Source: Candidatus Endowatersipora endosymbiont of Watersipora subatra
GTDB lineage: Bacteria; Pseudomonadota; Alphaproteobacteria; Rhizobiales; Rhizobiaceae
Assembly: GCF_964026585.1 (NCBI RefSeq)
Contig: NZ_OZ032160.1
Span: 186,001 to 250,000 of the forward strand
Reading direction: 5' to 3'
Length of the DNA stretch: 64,000 bases
A program made the translations under genes and the position numbers. Under the pieces are notes generated by a model, which saw only the letters and a program-made list of their open reading frames with translations, was not told the DNA's origin and did not search any database. Shown in pieces: positions 18,154 through 29,258 of the stretch. Within the stretch, counting starts at the first letter, position 1. Each line of letters begins with the position of its first letter.

Positions 18154-18987
18154 ATGAGTACTCATACTAATCACTCTTTCCTCATAACTAGAATTAAAGA
18201 TATTTTGGTGAGCATACAATTCTTATCACGGTTGCCTATAAAAAGATTCAATCTTAAAAAGACTCCTGATTTTGCCAGTACTGCTTACGCTTTTCCTCTT
18301 GCTGGAATCATAATTGCTTTGCCTATGGGACTTATTATAGTTCTGGCAACGCAAACAACCATGCCTGACATGGTTATTGCCTTCTTGGCTGTCATCACCA
18401 TGACTGTGACGACCGGTGCTTTGCATGAAGATGGTCTCGCCGATATGGTGGATGGGTTTTGGGGCAGCAATGAACGAGAAAAAAAATTGTTGATCATGCG
18501 GGAGAGTACCGTTGGGACTTATGGTGTTCTCGTGCTCGTTATAACTAGTGGATTACGTATTGTACTCATTACGACTCTACTCCAAAAATTGTCTTGCAGC
18601 ATTGCTATCTTATTAATGATTGCAGTAGCGAGTCTTTCACGTGCAGCAATTCTTATACCCTGGATTCTCCTGCCACCAGCAAGAGCTCCGATGAAGGAAA
18701 AGAACCAATTGTGTAAAAATCAATTCAGTCTTTCTATAATCTTCGGTAAACCGAATTCTTCTGCATATCTTCCTACAACGCTTTGCTCTTTTCCTGCGAT
18801 ATTTATTTTATTCACTGCTAGTGGATTCCTTCCCGGACTCTGCGCTTTATTGACTGCTATCCTTATGACTCAATATATTGTAAGTCTTTCCCGTCGTCAT
18901 ATCAGTGGCTGTACAGGTGACATATTAGGAGCAACACAGCAAATATCAGAATTAGGATTGTTATTAGGTTTTATCTCAGTTCTCTAG
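18154..18987 (+). CDS. cobV: adenosylcobinamide-GDP ribazoletransferase (cobalamin synthase CobS/CobV)
   Basis: 277 residues from ATG 18154. The frame is open back to 18010, but that would overlap the divergent cobU. Family motifs: FLSRLPI near the N-terminus, then ALHEDGLADMVDGFWG, whose acidic cluster binds metal, followed by MRESTVGTYGVL. Several membrane helices follow, as expected for this integral enzyme joining adenosylcobinamide-GDP and alpha-ribazole. With cobU it covers the nucleotide-loop assembly end of B12 synthesis. Confidence 0.93.
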   Translation: MSTHTNHSFLITRIKDILVSIQFLSRLPIKRFNLKKTPDFASTAYAFPLAGIIIALPMGLIIVLATQTTMPDMVIAFLAVITMTVTTGALHEDGLADMVDGFWGSNEREKKLLIMRESTVGTYGVLVLVITSGLRIVLITTLLQKLSCSIAILLMIAVASLSRAAILIPWILLPPARAPMKEKNQLCKNQFSLSIIFGKPNSSAYLPTTLCSFPAIFILFTASGFLPGLCALLTAILMTQYIVSLSRRHISGCTGDILGATQQISELGLLLGFISVL

Positions 18988-19311
18988 CACGAGACCTCAA
19001 TGGTCCATGTTCAAATTCAATTTTTTACTGAATTGATTCTTCGTCTTTTATTGATTGTTATCAGATTCGACGATGATGGACACAGAATCGTTAGATTTTC
19101 TTTAGGACGTTGATAAGATTTCGGTATCGCATCATCAATGTTAAAAATGTATAGTTCCTATATCAGATGATTATATTTAACTTGCATATTGTGGTATTGA
19201 GGCCTAATGTGATCTCGACTTTCTAGCTTATCAAGCGAATCCATTCCAATCCACTTTTGGATGCATTACAGGTGATAGGTTATTTTAAATCGTAACCATG
19301 AGGAATGGCCC
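18988..19311. other. gene-free interval upstream of rpsO
   Basis: About 320 bases without a credible frame. It should contain the rpsO promoter. I see AT-rich stretches but no box pair that I would defend. Confidence 0.4.
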
Positions 19312-19581
19312 ATGTCTATTACGGTCGGGCGTAAAGCTGAGCTTATTAAGGAATATTCAAAACATGAAGGTGATTCGGGGTCTCCGGAAGTTCAGGTTTC
19401 CATTCTGACTGAACGTATCAACAATTTAACTCAACATTTCAAGTTTCACAACAAGGATAATCACTCACGCCGCGGATTACTTAAAATGGTTGCTAATCGT
19501 CGTTCCCTTCTTGATTATGCTAAGCGCGAAAATGAAGAACGGTATCAGTCACTCATCCAGAGGCTAGGTATTCGTCGCTAG
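19312..19581 (+). CDS. rpsO: 30S ribosomal protein S15
   Basis: 89 residues, the standard length. Signature regions [22 protein letters not shown] and [22 protein letters not shown] are intact; the latter contacts 16S rRNA helix 22. GAGGAATGGCCC lies before the ATG. It heads the conserved rpsO-pnp pair. Confidence 0.97.
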   Translation: MSITVGRKAELIKEYSKHEGDSGSPEVQVSILTERINNLTQHFKFHNKDNHSRRGLLKMVANRRSLLDYAKRENEERYQSLIQRLGIRR

Positions 19582-19662
19582 TTGTGTTTATAATTCAAGA
19601 CTCATTGGATCTTTAACCATTTCTGCTGTTTCAAACTGAGAGATAATTTTTATGTTATATTC

Positions 19663-19709
19663 GAGCGCTCTTTCGCTCTTTGTCGAAGGTGAACCGTCAA
19701 TGCAGACGG
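19663..19709 (+). promoter_or_regulatory. paired hairpins in the pnp leader
   Basis: Two small hairpins lie in the rpsO-pnp gap: GAGCG/CGCTC (19663-19667 with 19674-19678) and CCGTC/GACGG (19694-19698 with 19705-19709). In enterobacteria the pnp leader is cut by RNase III and autoregulated by PNPase; these could play that part, or end rpsO transcripts. Function is inferred from position. Confidence 0.35.
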
Positions 19710-19751
19710 ACAGCCGGGCGATAATCGTCAGGTCGATATAGTTAGGGATGA

Positions 19752-21899
19752 ATGTATAGAATGTCTATTTTTGAAAGACACATTGTAGAAACGAAATGGG
19801 GAGGACGCTCACTGACGTTAGAATCAGGTCGAATTGCTCGTCAAGCCGATGGGAGCGTACTAGTAACTTATGGCGAAACTACAGTTATGTGTAGTGTAGT
19901 TTTTGATAAACTTCCTAAGCCTGAATATGATTTTTTTCCTCTCACTGTCAATTATGTCGAGAAAACCTATGCTGCCGGTCGAATTCCTGGTGGGTTCTTT
20001 AAGCGTGAAGCCCGCCCTTCAGAAAATGAAACGCTCGTCTGCCGTTTGATTGATCGTTCTATTCGTCCTCTATTTTCTCGTGGTTATAAAAACGATACAC
20101 AAGTTATTTGCACTATATTATCACATGATATGGAGAATAATCCAGATATCGTGGCTATGATTGCAACATCAGCGGCTTTGATGATATCTGGTATTCCTTT
20201 TCAGGGGCCTATTGGTAGTGCCCGTGTTGGTTTTATCGATGATAAATATGTACTGAATCCGAATATTGATGATATGCTAGACAGTGAACTGGACCTCGTA
20301 GTTGCCGGCACTGATAATGCAATCTTGATGGTCGAATCGGAAGCCAAAATCCTATCCGAAGAGATCATGCTGGGTGCTGTGATGTTTGGTCAAAAAGAAC
20401 TACAACCTGTTATTAATGCAGTTGTTCAACTCGCTCAAAAATGTGCCAAAAAACCTCATGAACATATTGTAAAAGATCATTCCTCTCTTGAAGAAAGAAT
20501 GAAGACTCTGATTGGCAAAGACATTGAGAATGCCTACAAGATCTCAGATAAAAAAGAGCGTTATGCTGCTCTTGAGATCGCGAAAGAGAAAGCGAAAGAG
20601 GCTCTTTTAACGAACGAAGACGGAGAAGGTGAAACACTAACCGATGTTTTTGAGAGTGTTCAGTCCAGTTTTGTACGTAGTTCGATCATCAAAACAGGTC
20701 AACGCATTGATGGTCGGACTCTATCAATGGTTCGTCCTATTGAATCAGAAGTAGGAATTTTACCAAGGACGCACGGTTCAGCATTATTTACACGTGGTGA
20801 AACACAAGCCATCGTTGTTGCAACACTGGGTACAGCTGATGATGAACAGTTTATTGATTCACTAACAGGTAATTATAAAGAAAATTTTCTACTACACTAT
20901 AATTTTCCTCCTTACTCAGTTGGTGAAACCGGTCGCATTGGATTTACTTCGCGTCGTGAAATCGGTCATGGTAAGCTGGCCTGGCGAGCTGTCCGTGGAG
21001 TCCTACCTTCAAAAGAAGAATTTCCTTATACATTAAGGGCTGTCTCTGAAATTACGGAGTCTAATGGTTCATCTTCTATGGCAACTGTTTGTGGTGCATC
21101 TCTAGCTTTTATGGATGCAGGTGTTCCTCTAAAAGCTCCCGTTGCAGGTATAGCAATGGGATTGATCAAAGAAGGAGATGACTTCGTTATTTTGTCTGAT
21201 ATCTTAGGAGATGAAGATCATCTAGGTGATATGGATTTTAAGGTTGCAGGAACATCAAAAGGTATCACATCCCTTCAGATGGATATTAAAGTAACAGGTA
21301 TTACTGAAGAAATAATGAAGGCAGCATTGGATCAAGCTCAGAAGGGCCGAGAATATATACTTGGAGAAATGAATAAAGCTATCAGTGTCGGTCGCCCGGA
21401 GCTTCGTGACTTTGCCCCACGTATTGAGAGCTTTAGGATACCAACTGAAAAGATTCGTGAAGTTATCGGATCGGGCGGTAAAGTGATACGAGAAATTGTA
21501 GAGAAAACCGGCGCCAAAGTCAATATCGAAGATGACGGTATTGTAAAAGTATCATCGTCAAGAGCACAAGACATTGATGCCGCTGTATCATGGATTCGGT
21601 CGATTACAGATGATCCAGAAGTTGGGTGTATTTATCAAGGAGCTGTTGTTAAAACAGTCGATTTTGGTGCCTTTGTCAATTTTTTTGGTACCCGCGATGG
21701 GCTCGTTCATATTTCTCAGCTTGTTGATAAACGCGTTGGAAAAACTACCGATGTTGTCAATGAAGGTGACAATGTTTGGGTCAAGCTTATCGGCTTCGAT
21801 GATCGTGGAAAATTTCGTCTTTCAATGAAAGTTGTTGATCAGAAAACAGGGCTCTCTCTCCCTTCTCAAAGGGAACGATCATCAAAATCATCTCGTTGA
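19752..21899 (+). CDS. pnp: polyribonucleotide nucleotidyltransferase (PNPase)
   Basis: 715 residues: two RNase PH domains (about 12-230 and 320-545), a KH domain ([20 protein letters not shown], about 560-580) and an S1 domain ([15 protein letters not shown] onward, about 630-700). It degrades RNA 3' to 5' by phosphorolysis and is a degradosome component. ATG 19761 ([10 protein letters not shown]) matches the family N-terminus better than ATG 19752; AGGG at 19744-19747 is poorly spaced for both. The C-terminus is short and Ser-rich. Confidence 0.96.
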   Translation: MYRMSIFERHIVETKWGGRSLTLESGRIARQADGSVLVTYGETTVMCSVVFDKLPKPEYDFFPLTVNYVEKTYAAGRIPGGFFKREARPSENETLVCRLIDRSIRPLFSRGYKNDTQVICTILSHDMENNPDIVAMIATSAALMISGIPFQGPIGSARVGFIDDKYVLNPNIDDMLDSELDLVVAGTDNAILMVESEAKILSEEIMLGAVMFGQKELQPVINAVVQLAQKCAKKPHEHIVKDHSSLEERMKTLIGKDIENAYKISDKKERYAALEIAKEKAKEALLTNEDGEGETLTDVFESVQSSFVRSSIIKTGQRIDGRTLSMVRPIESEVGILPRTHGSALFTRGETQAIVVATLGTADDEQFIDSLTGNYKENFLLHYNFPPYSVGETGRIGFTSRREIGHGKLAWRAVRGVLPSKEEFPYTLRAVSEITESNGSSSMATVCGASLAFMDAGVPLKAPVAGIAMGLIKEGDDFVILSDILGDEDHLGDMDFKVAGTSKGITSLQMDIKVTGITEEIMKAALDQAQKGREYILGEMNKAISVGRPELRDFAPRIESFRIPTEKIREVIGSGGKVIREIVEKTGAKVNIEDDGIVKVSSSRAQDIDAAVSWIRSITDDPEVGCIYQGAVVKTVDFGAFVNFFGTRDGLVHISQLVDKRVGKTTDVVNEGDNVWVKLIGFDDRGKFRLSMKVVDQKTGLSLPSQRERSSKSSR

Positions 21900-22231
21900 A
21901 AACGAAGTCTCATATTTCATCTTTTTTTTAAAGGATTAAAAAGCCGTCTCGTTTACTCAGATCTTTCGAATTGAAGGATTATTAGGCTTAATAACGATTG
22001 AAATTGGCAAGTTGATCTCTCATGAATGAGCAATTTTTGATTCTTTTTACAGTTAACCGATTGATCTTAAGATTGAGAATGCAGAGCAGATAAAATAAAA
22101 AGCTCAAAAACAAATGACCTCCAATTCTTATATCTCTAATGTGATAATTGATTTACACTTAACCATTAAGAGAGTAATAGTTTATTTTGACGATCGTTGA
22201 AAATAGCGAGTCATTAATGTTGGTAAGTCAA
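21900..22231. other. gene-free interval between pnp and hspQ
   Basis: About 330 AT-rich bases with no credible frame beyond a weak TTG extension of hspQ. A T-run at 21922-21929 follows no clear stem. I see no RNA gene. Confidence 0.4.
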
Positions 22232-22558
22232 ATGATCAAAATTGCAAGATTTGAGATAGGGCAAGTCGTTAGACATCGGATCTATCCGTTTCGTGGTATC
22301 GTTTTTGATGTTGATCCTGTTTTTGATAATTCTGAAGAATGGTATGATTCAATACCTGAAGAGCTACGCCCCTCAAAAGAACAGCCCTTTTACCATCTGT
22401 TAGCTGAAAATGAGGAAAGTGAATACATTGCCTATGTGTCAGAAGAAAATTTAATTTCAGATGAACACGGTAGCCCCTTACGTCACCACCAAATCTCTGA
22501 ACTATTTCAGTTAAATAAAGATGGAAAATATATTATGCGTGGCGATCTCATGCATTGA
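22232..22558 (+). CDS. hspQ: heat shock protein HspQ (hemimethylated-DNA-binding YccV family)
   Basis: 108 residues from ATG 22232. The core FEIGQVVRHRIYPFRGIVFDVDP, then EEWYDSI and KEQPFYHLLAENEE, matches the HspQ/YccV family; E. coli HspQ modulates Lon and binds hemimethylated oriC DNA in vitro. GGTAAG lies at a suitable distance before 22232. ATG 22217 and TTG 22187 are open but would lengthen the N-terminus beyond the usual. It is convergent with an ialB-family gene, a pairing seen in other alphaproteobacteria. Confidence 0.88.
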   Translation: MIKIARFEIGQVVRHRIYPFRGIVFDVDPVFDNSEEWYDSIPEELRPSKEQPFYHLLAENEESEYIAYVSEENLISDEHGSPLRHHQISELFQLNKDGKYIMRGDLMH

Positions 22559-22587
22559 AGAGGAAATGAGAAACTTCAATCTTGTGA

Positions 22588-23187
22588 TTATCCTCCGGAC
22601 TTAGCTTTTTCTTGTACTTCCTCAAGTTTTAGCAAAGTTTTTTCTGCTTTCTTTCTGAGCTCTCTTTCAAGTTTTTGATTGCGCTCTTCAAACTCATGGC
22701 GTTTGAGCGGCGGTCCTTCGAAAGAATCCGTAAATCCTTTGAGAGAAATGTTGACTGGATTTTTCTCGGTGCGAAAGTTTGTTGATGTCAAAACAAGAAC
22801 GTTACCGGTTTTAAGCTCCTCAATTATACTATCTGTTAATGTAACTTCAGCAACACAACGCTCAGATAAGCATATTGAGTAAGGTAATGTACTTTCTTTC
22901 CCATTATCAATTTTCATCTTAATCCCCTCAGGAACATAACGACCTGAAGGAACTGCAATTTGAAAAATACGACGGTTTAACCTCCCCGTTGACTGTAACA
23001 GATTAACGCCGGTTATCAAGTGTCCTGTATTCGTCAAAATATTATATTGAACATTGCAAATATCATTTCTATTAACTTTAGTACAGATTTTGGCCCATCC
23101 TATGACATTGTTATCCGCAAAGGAGGAAGTAGTTAATATACTCATTAACACTACAAATATTAACATATTAGTTATGATGATTCTCAT
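22588..23187 (-). CDS. invasion-associated locus B (IalB) family protein
   Basis: 199 residues with a signal peptide (about 1-24, hydrophobic stretch ending SSFADN), so exported to the periplasm or outer surface. Conserved IalB features include WAKICTK and later Cys pairs (CNVQ, CLSERCVAEV) likely to form disulfides. The C-terminal 45 residues are a charged coiled coil (EERNQKLERELRKKAEK). Bartonella IalB aids erythrocyte entry, but the family is common in free-living alphaproteobacteria, so the name does not prove invasion. Confidence 0.8.
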   Translation of the reverse strand: MRIIITNMLIFVVLMSILTTSSFADNNVIGWAKICTKVNRNDICNVQYNILTNTGHLITGVNLLQSTGRLNRRIFQIAVPSGRYVPEGIKMKIDNGKESTLPYSICLSERCVAEVTLTDSIIEELKTGNVLVLTSTNFRTEKNPVNISLKGFTDSFEGPPLKRHEFEERNQKLERELRKKAEKTLLKLEEVQEKAKSGG

Positions 23188-23589
23188 CGATGATACTTTT
23201 TCTTAAAATTAAGATTAAGGTGGTGTGTAACTTTGATAGTAATGCTTGATGAGAGCAAGGAAACTATAACATTTAAGCTAAGAATTAACGAATCACTACA
23301 TGATTTCATAAGAAAGATATCATATCAATAAAGCCTACCATAACAATAAGTTTCAATGGCCTCTAATCCAAGTTAAATTTTAAAGGCAACAGATTTAGTC
23401 TGATGTCTTTTGTTTTTAAAAAGGCCTTATTTTTTTTCATTGATTCGATTTTTTCAACAATTGAATATTGTAATTTGTTCATGGTCCAAAAAGGAATGTA
23501 AAAACATCACTTATTATCTGATGGAACTGTTGCAGCCAAGCAAGACATTTATTATACGTCTTTACACTTCTAAAGATTATCTCATTTTT
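23188..23589. other. gene-free interval between ialB-family gene and tRNA-Gln
   Basis: About 400 AT-rich bases. Short open frames occur but none shows family features. It presumably carries promoters for the flanking divergent genes. Confidence 0.4.
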
Positions 23590-23664
23590 TGGGGTGTAGC
23601 CAAGCGGTAAGGCAGCGGCTTTTGGTGTCGCCATTCGCAGGTTCGAATCCTGCCACCCCAGCCA
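23590..23664 (+). tRNA. tRNA-Gln(UUG)
   Basis: 75 bases with CCA encoded. Acceptor TGGGGTG pairs with CACCCCA; the anticodon arm GCGGC-TTTTGGT-GTCGC gives anticodon TTG. D-arm AGCCAAGCGGTAAGGC and T-loop TTCGAAT are normal. Confidence 0.97.
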
Positions 23665-23949
23665 CAGCCAGAAACTCGCTTGGCTTTTGTGAGGGTGAAT
23701 TGTAAACGAGTCATCTTATAAAAAAGGTAAAACCTGTTGTCTTGAGATCGAATTGACTCGAAGAAACGAATGAATAGAGTCAACTATCCTCAGAAGTCTA
23801 TGAAACGTCTCTTTCGTTTTGATTTTCGATTTCTTAGGCTTAGGGACCCAATTAACACATCGCTAAAAGTTATATAGATTGAGTGATCCCTATACCCTCC
23901 CCTAAATTGACTCGTTCCTGACACTCCTAAAACCCTGAATAATATTTAT

Positions 23950-24459
23950 TTAGACCTTTGTGTAATTCTGATTCAAAGACATTTTTTTGGTATAAGCCTT
24001 AATATTAATGCTCTGATTATTAAGGACTTCGCGTAGAGCAAAGGATGAAGTCATACGTGCAACACCAGGCATTGACGATAGCCATTCTTTGTGAATACGT
24101 TCATAATCTTCTAGGTCTTTGGCTGCTACACGTAACAGATAATCGCTTGTACCCGACATCAGGTAGCATACAAGAACATTGGGACATTCTTTAACAGCAG
24201 CTTCAAATGCGCTGAGATGAGTAACGGATTGGCCTTCGAGTGTAATACAAACAATAACCACAATAGGATGTCCTAATCCCTGTAAAGAAAGCCGAGCATG
24301 GTATCCCTTGATAATTCCACTTTTTTCTAAAGCATCTACACGACGTGAGCAGGCAGACGGTGATAAACCGACTCTGTTAGCTAGTGTTACATTTGGAAGG
24401 CGTGCATCAGACTGCAACTCACTTAAAATGGATTGATCAATTGTATCTAGCGCCTTCAT
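23950..24459 (-). CDS. Lrp/AsnC family transcriptional regulator, probably of ald
   Basis: 169 residues: N-terminal HTH (DQSILSELQSDARLPNVTLANRVGLSPSACSRRVDALEKSG, given here as the span of about residues 7-47) and a C-terminal RAM ligand-binding domain (GQSVTHLSAFEAAV, then VCYLMSGTSDYLLRV). It is divergent from alanine dehydrogenase with 140 bases between starts. That is a known regulator-target layout in alphaproteobacteria (alanine-responsive AldR type), so it probably senses alanine. Effector identity is inferred. Confidence 0.9.
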   Translation of the reverse strand: MKALDTIDQSILSELQSDARLPNVTLANRVGLSPSACSRRVDALEKSGIIKGYHARLSLQGLGHPIVVIVCITLEGQSVTHLSAFEAAVKECPNVLVCYLMSGTSDYLLRVAAKDLEDYERIHKEWLSSMPGVARMTSSFALREVLNNQSINIKAYTKKMSLNQNYTKV

Positions 24460-24599
24460 TGCAATTATTCTCCACTAATTGACTCTATATTAGTACAATA
24501 AGAAAGATTTATTCTAATATTAATTATATTTGCAAGGATAATTAGATGAAAACCTATTATAAGAGCGTAAAGATTAAATCCTGTGGATTGGAGTGATAA

Positions 24600-25721
24600 A
24601 TGCGTATTGGCGTTCCAAAAGAAATTAAAAATCATGAATATCGTGTAGGCCTAACACCAGCATCTGTTCGTGAATATATATCACGTGGTCATTCAGTTTT
24701 TGTGGAAACGGGTTCTGGCTTTGGGATTGGTGTTATTGACGAGTCTTATAGAAAGGCAGGAGCTTTCATTATCGATACTGCTGAGGAAATTTTCGCATCT
24801 GCTGATATGATTGTTAAAGTCAAGGAACCCCAGCCAACCGAATGGGGTCAGTTAAGAGAAGGGCAGATTCTTTATACGTACCTTCACTTAGCTCCTGATC
24901 CGGAGCAAACCAAGGGTCTTCAGGAGTCAGGATGTACAGCGATTGCCTATGAAACAGTAACTGATTCGGACGGGGGATTGCCATTGTTGGCTCCTATGTC
25001 AGAAGTTGCTGGACGTTTGTCCATTCAGGCTGGTGCCATAACTTTACAAAAGTCTAATGGGGGGAGAGGGATCTTGCTAGGAGGTGTACCTGGTGTCGTA
25101 CCCGCAAAGGTTTCTATCATTGGCGGGGGAGTAGTTGGGACACATGCTGCCAAGATGGCAGTAGGTCTTGGTGCACAAGTGACTATTATTGATCGGTCGA
25201 TCCCCCGGTTACGTCAGCTGGACAATCTTTTTGGTAGTTCGGTTATCACGCGCTATTCAACCTTGGAGGTTGTGGAGGAAGAGACAAGATCATCAGATCT
25301 CGTTATAGGTGCAGTGTTGATTCCAGGCGCTACAGCTCCCAAGCTAGTAACGAAAGCCATGCTAAGCAACATGAAACCTGGTGCTGTTGTATGCGACGTA
25401 GCAATTGATCAAGGAGGCTGTTTTGAAACATCTCATGCAACAACTCACGATCATCCAACATATGAAGTAGATGGTATTGTACATTATTGTGTTGCTAATA
25501 TGCCAGGTGCTGTTCCTTTAACTTCTAGCACCGCACTAAATAATGCGACACTTCTGTTTGGATTGGCTCTAGCTGATAAAGGTATTGAGGCATTGCTTGA
25601 TAACCCGAATCTCAGAACAGGCCTTAATGTATACTGTGGGCATATTACAAATCAAGCGGTAGCAGAGGCCTTAAACAAGGAATTTGAAGCGCCTGAGTCT
25701 ATTTTAGCCACGCTATTATAA
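24600..25721 (+). CDS. ald: alanine dehydrogenase
   Basis: 373 residues. It catalyses reversible NAD-dependent conversion of L-alanine to pyruvate and ammonia. Seen: [20 protein letters not shown] at the start, [15 protein letters not shown], and the Rossmann motif [21 protein letters not shown] (about 170-190) with the NAD-selective Asp in TIIDRS. GGAG precedes the ATG by about 6 bases. It could recycle the alanine formed by the omega-aminotransferase at 3-4.6 kb. Confidence 0.96.
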   Translation: MRIGVPKEIKNHEYRVGLTPASVREYISRGHSVFVETGSGFGIGVIDESYRKAGAFIIDTAEEIFASADMIVKVKEPQPTEWGQLREGQILYTYLHLAPDPEQTKGLQESGCTAIAYETVTDSDGGLPLLAPMSEVAGRLSIQAGAITLQKSNGGRGILLGGVPGVVPAKVSIIGGGVVGTHAAKMAVGLGAQVTIIDRSIPRLRQLDNLFGSSVITRYSTLEVVEEETRSSDLVIGAVLIPGATAPKLVTKAMLSNMKPGAVVCDVAIDQGGCFETSHATTHDHPTYEVDGIVHYCVANMPGAVPLTSSTALNNATLLFGLALADKGIEALLDNPNLRTGLNVYCGHITNQAVAEALNKEFEAPESILATLL

Positions 25722-25761
25722 CGCTATCAAAACTGATTATCGCAGTTTAATTTGTTGCATT

Positions 25762-25791
25762 CGGCTCCAGATCCAGATCTGGGGCCGTTTT
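25762..25791 (+). terminator. intrinsic terminator of ald
   Basis: CGGCTCCAGAT (25762-25772) pairs with ATCTGGGGCCG (25777-25787), 11 pairs with one G-U, across a CCAG loop, and is followed directly by TTTTGCT. It is the clearest rho-independent terminator in the window and lies 40 bases after the ald stop. Confidence 0.9.
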
Positions 25792-26235
25792 GCTATCTTA
25801 GCTTAGCATGTCTTAACGATTTCCTTTCGGAAGATTTATTCCATATGTATTCCCAAAATGAGATCATCGATATTGAGATAATATCAAATTAAATATTATT
25901 TATCAGATAACAAGCTTTTAAAGCCTAAGGGGGTTGACGGAATGGTAATATCTGGATAGATTTTGATCTATCGTTATCCAATGTGAGCTAAGACTGTCCA
26001 CTTGCCTAGTGTCAAATGTCGGAGCAAGGTTTTATTCAAACAGGATTTTAAGACTTGTAAGACCTGACAGTAATGATAAGATGAGATTGGTTCTTTTCTC
26101 TGGTTCCCCAGTCCGTTTTTATCTCGTTCTCTCTCATGGATGATTCCTTATTGCTTGGGGAGCTTTCTTTAACTAGTTTTATTCAACCTGACTAGCTGTT
26201 TATCGTTAGTCTGAAATTATTGAAGGGTATAATAT
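25792..26235. other. gene-free interval upstream of rpsL
   Basis: About 440 bases between the ald terminator and rpsL. It holds one good sigma-70-type promoter (see 25934-25962) and otherwise no credible frame. rpoB-rpoC, which usually precede rpsL, are absent here. Confidence 0.6.
25934..25962 (+). promoter_or_regulatory. predicted promoter of the rpsL (str) operon
   Basis: TTGACG (25934-25939), a 17-base spacer, then TAGATT (25957-25962). Both boxes are close to the vegetative consensus and the spacing is ideal. The transcript would have a leader of about 265 bases before rpsL. Confidence 0.55.
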
Positions 26236-26607
26236 ATGCCAACCATAAACCAGTTGGTTCGTAATCCTCGGAAGGTGCCTGTGAAACGTAGTAAGGTTCC
26301 TGCAATGGATAGGAATCCACAAAAACGAGGTGTTTGTACTCGAGTTTATACAACAACTCCTAAGAAACCTAATTCGGCACTCCGTAAGGTTGCTAAGATT
26401 CGTCTGGCCAATGGTTTTGAGGTCATTGGCTATATTCCTGGTGAAGGTCATAATCTTCAAGAGCACTCTGTTCTCATGATTCGTGGTGGTCGTGTGAAGG
26501 ATCTTCCAGGTGTTCGCTACCATGTTATTCGTGGTTTATTAGATACACAAGGTGTTAAAGGTCGTAGGCAGCGTCGTTCTAAATACGGTGCTAAGCGTCC
26601 GAAGTAG
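26236..26607 (+). CDS. rpsL: 30S ribosomal protein S12
   Basis: 123 residues, standard length. The decoding-site segments [11 protein letters not shown] and [13 protein letters not shown] are intact, with the lysines whose change gives streptomycin resistance in E. coli (K43 and K88) both present, so the predicted state is drug-sensitive. First gene of the long translation block. Confidence 0.98.
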   Translation: MPTINQLVRNPRKVPVKRSKVPAMDRNPQKRGVCTRVYTTTPKKPNSALRKVAKIRLANGFEVIGYIPGEGHNLQEHSVLMIRGGRVKDLPGVRYHVIRGLLDTQGVKGRRQRRSKYGAKRPK

Positions 26608-26634
26608 TGAAGTGAAGTAGGGGGGAGCTATAGG

Positions 26635-27105
26635 ATGTCACGTCGTCATCGAGCTGAGAGGAGAGAAATTAATCCAGATCCTAAGTTTAATGATCTGATC
26701 CTATCAAAGTTCATGAATTCTATTATGCTGGATGGAAAAAAATCTGTTGCTGAGCGTATAGTTTATGGTGCTCTTGATTGCGTCGAAGAAAAGATGAAAG
26801 GAGAGCCTTTACCTTTATTTCATGCTGCTTTACAAAATATTGCTCCAGAAATTGAGGTTAGGTCTCGTCGTGTAGGTGGTGCTACTTATCAAGTTCCTGT
26901 TGAGGTTCGTGCTGAGCGTCGTCAGGCGCTATCTATTCGCTGGTTAATTTCAGCAGCCCGCAAGCGTAGCGAAACGACTATGGTTAATCGTCTTTCCTGT
27001 GAAATTATGGATGCTGCGAATGGTCGAGGTTCCGCCGTAAAAAAACGTGAAGATACACACAGAATGGCGGATGCGAACAAGGCCTTTTCACATTATCGTT
27101 GGTAA
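26635..27105 (+). CDS. rpsG: 30S ribosomal protein S7
   Basis: 156 residues, the usual length. [12 protein letters not shown] opens the protein, and the rRNA-binding core [24 protein letters not shown] is intact. S7 nucleates assembly of the 30S head. It follows rpsL by 27 bases, with GGGGGAGC before the ATG. Confidence 0.98.
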   Translation: MSRRHRAERREINPDPKFNDLILSKFMNSIMLDGKKSVAERIVYGALDCVEEKMKGEPLPLFHAALQNIAPEIEVRSRRVGGATYQVPVEVRAERRQALSIRWLISAARKRSETTMVNRLSCEIMDAANGRGSAVKKREDTHRMADANKAFSHYRW

Positions 27106-27130
27106 AAGAAGAGTCCCAAGGTCTAAGATT

Positions 27131-29224
27131 ATGGCACGTGAATATGATCTAAGCAGTTATCGCAATTTCGGTATTATGGCGCATATTGATGCAGGGAAAA
27201 CGACCATGACCGAGCGTATTCTCTATTACACCGGTAAAATCCATAAGATGGCTGAAGTACACGAAGGGGCAGCTACCATGGATTGGATGGAGCAAGAACA
27301 AGAGCGTGGTATTACCATCACATCTGCAGCGACGACAACCTTCTGGGAAAGTCGTGACAAAGTGAGGCGTCGTTATAACATTATTGATACACCTGGTCAT
27401 GTTGATTTTACTATCGAAGTAGAGCGTTCTTTGCGTGTACTTGATGGTGCTATTGCGCTTCTTGATGCGAATGCAGGTGTTGAACCTCAGACGGAAACGG
27501 TTTGGCGTCAGGCTAATAAATATAATGTTCCACGGATGATTTTCATTAATAAAATGGACAAGGTGGGTGCTGATTTTTTTCATTCAGTTGAAATGATTGA
27601 TAGACGTCTGGGCGCAAAAGCTTGTATCCTTCAGTTGCCCATTGGAGCAGAAGAGGGATTTGAGGGCGTTATCGATCTGATAGAAATGAAGGAGCTCATT
27701 TGGCAAGGAGAGAATTGTGGTTCTGGCTGGGATGTTCAGGAGGTGCGCGAGGAACTGAAAAGTCAAGCTGAAAATTATCGGTCCTTACTCATTGAGACTG
27801 CTGTTGAGGCCGATGATTCTGCCATAGAAGCGTATCTCGAAGGTTATGAGCTTGATAAGAATCATTTGCGTCAATTGATCCGTAAAGGCACAATCGGTAT
27901 TCAGTTCTTTCCTGTAATGTGTGGAACTGCTTTTAAAAATAAAGGTGTTCAACCTCTTCTTGAGGCAATCTCTGATTTCCTTCCCTCTCCTTTGGATGTT
28001 CCTGAAATTCCAGGAATTGATGCCAAAACAGAAGAGAAGACGACACGTCCACCTTCCGACACCGTCCCATGTTCTATGTTAGCGTTCAAGGTTATGAGTG
28101 ACCCTTTTGTAGGAACATTGACGTTCTGTCGTATTTATTCCGGCACGATTAAAGCGGGTAGTTTGCTAATGAATACCACTAAGGGTAAAAAAGAGCGAAT
28201 AGGCCGTATGTTACAGATGCATTCTAATGAGCGTATTGATCTTAAAGAGGCATACGCTGGTGATATCGTTGCGATTGTTGGTCTCAAGGAAACAACGACT
28301 GGTGATACCTTGTGTGATCCGATGAGTCCTGTTATTCTGGAAAGGATGGAATTTCCTGAACCAGTTATCTCTATTGCGATTGAACCTAAGACTCAGGGTG
28401 ATCAAGAAAAGATGGCGATTGCTCTCAGTCGTTTGGCAGCTGAGGATCCTTCTTTCTGTGTGAGATCCGATGAGGAAAGTGGTCAGACCATTATTTCTGG
28501 AATGGGAGAGCTTCATCTTGATATTCTTGTTGACCGTATGAAGCGTGAATTTAGTGTTGAAGCGAATGTCGGTGCGCCTCAAGTCGCTTATCGTGAAACT
28601 ATTACTCGTGAAGCTGAGATTGATTACACTCATAAAAAACAGTCTGGTGGATCTGGACAATTTGCCAGAGTTAAGATTGTCTTTGAGCCCAATACAGAGA
28701 ATGATGAATTTAAATTCATCAGTAAAATCGTCGGTGGTAATATTCCTAAGGAGTATATCCCTGGTGTTGAGAAAGGTATTCTGTCGGTGATGAAAAACGG
28801 CCCTATTGCTGGATTTCCGATGCTTGGTGTAAAAGCAACATTACTTGATGGTGCCTATCATGATGTCGATTCCTCTGTTCTTGCATTTGAAATTGCGGCG
28901 CGTGGGGCTTTTCGTGAAGGTGCTCAAAAAGCTGGTGCGAGGTTGCTGGAGCCAATCATGAAAGTTGAGGTAATAACACCAAAAGATTATATAGGTGATG
29001 TAATTGGTGACTTATCTTCGCGTCGTGGCCAGGTTTCTGGGACTGAAACACGTGGTATTGATCAAGTTGTCAATGCAATGGTACCTTTGGCAAACATGTT
29101 TAAGTACGTTGATAATTTGCGCTCAATGAGTCAGGGGCGAGCACAATATACTATGCTATTTGATCATTACGCACAAGTACCTCAAGCGATTGCTAGTACA
29201 GTGGTAGAGAAATATATATATTAG
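27131..29224 (+). CDS. fusA: elongation factor G
   Basis: 697 residues from ATG 27131, the family start ([20 protein letters not shown]). The frame is open back to 27047 but that overlaps rpsG. G motifs: [17 protein letters not shown] and NKMD; switch region [14 protein letters not shown]. Domains II to V follow, ending with [10 protein letters not shown] and [11 protein letters not shown]. It catalyses translocation and, with RRF, ribosome recycling. Confidence 0.98.
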   Translation: MAREYDLSSYRNFGIMAHIDAGKTTMTERILYYTGKIHKMAEVHEGAATMDWMEQEQERGITITSAATTTFWESRDKVRRRYNIIDTPGHVDFTIEVERSLRVLDGAIALLDANAGVEPQTETVWRQANKYNVPRMIFINKMDKVGADFFHSVEMIDRRLGAKACILQLPIGAEEGFEGVIDLIEMKELIWQGENCGSGWDVQEVREELKSQAENYRSLLIETAVEADDSAIEAYLEGYELDKNHLRQLIRKGTIGIQFFPVMCGTAFKNKGVQPLLEAISDFLPSPLDVPEIPGIDAKTEEKTTRPPSDTVPCSMLAFKVMSDPFVGTLTFCRIYSGTIKAGSLLMNTTKGKKERIGRMLQMHSNERIDLKEAYAGDIVAIVGLKETTTGDTLCDPMSPVILERMEFPEPVISIAIEPKTQGDQEKMAIALSRLAAEDPSFCVRSDEESGQTIISGMGELHLDILVDRMKREFSVEANVGAPQVAYRETITREAEIDYTHKKQSGGSGQFARVKIVFEPNTENDEFKFISKIVGGNIPKEYIPGVEKGILSVMKNGPIAGFPMLGVKATLLDGAYHDVDSSVLAFEIAARGAFREGAQKAGARLLEPIMKVEVITPKDYIGDVIGDLSSRRGQVSGTETRGIDQVVNAMVPLANMFKYVDNLRSMSQGRAQYTMLFDHYAQVPQAIASTVVEKYIY

Positions 29225-29258
29225 AGTTTCTAAACGGGTAACTGATGGAGAAGTCATT

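Noticed and set aside
23577..23783. 68-residue minus-strand frame
   Set aside because: It is mostly the complement of tRNA-Gln(UUG).
24460..24599. Specific Lrp binding sites in the ald promoter region
   Set aside because: AT-rich with short inverted bits only; nothing stands out enough to place a site.
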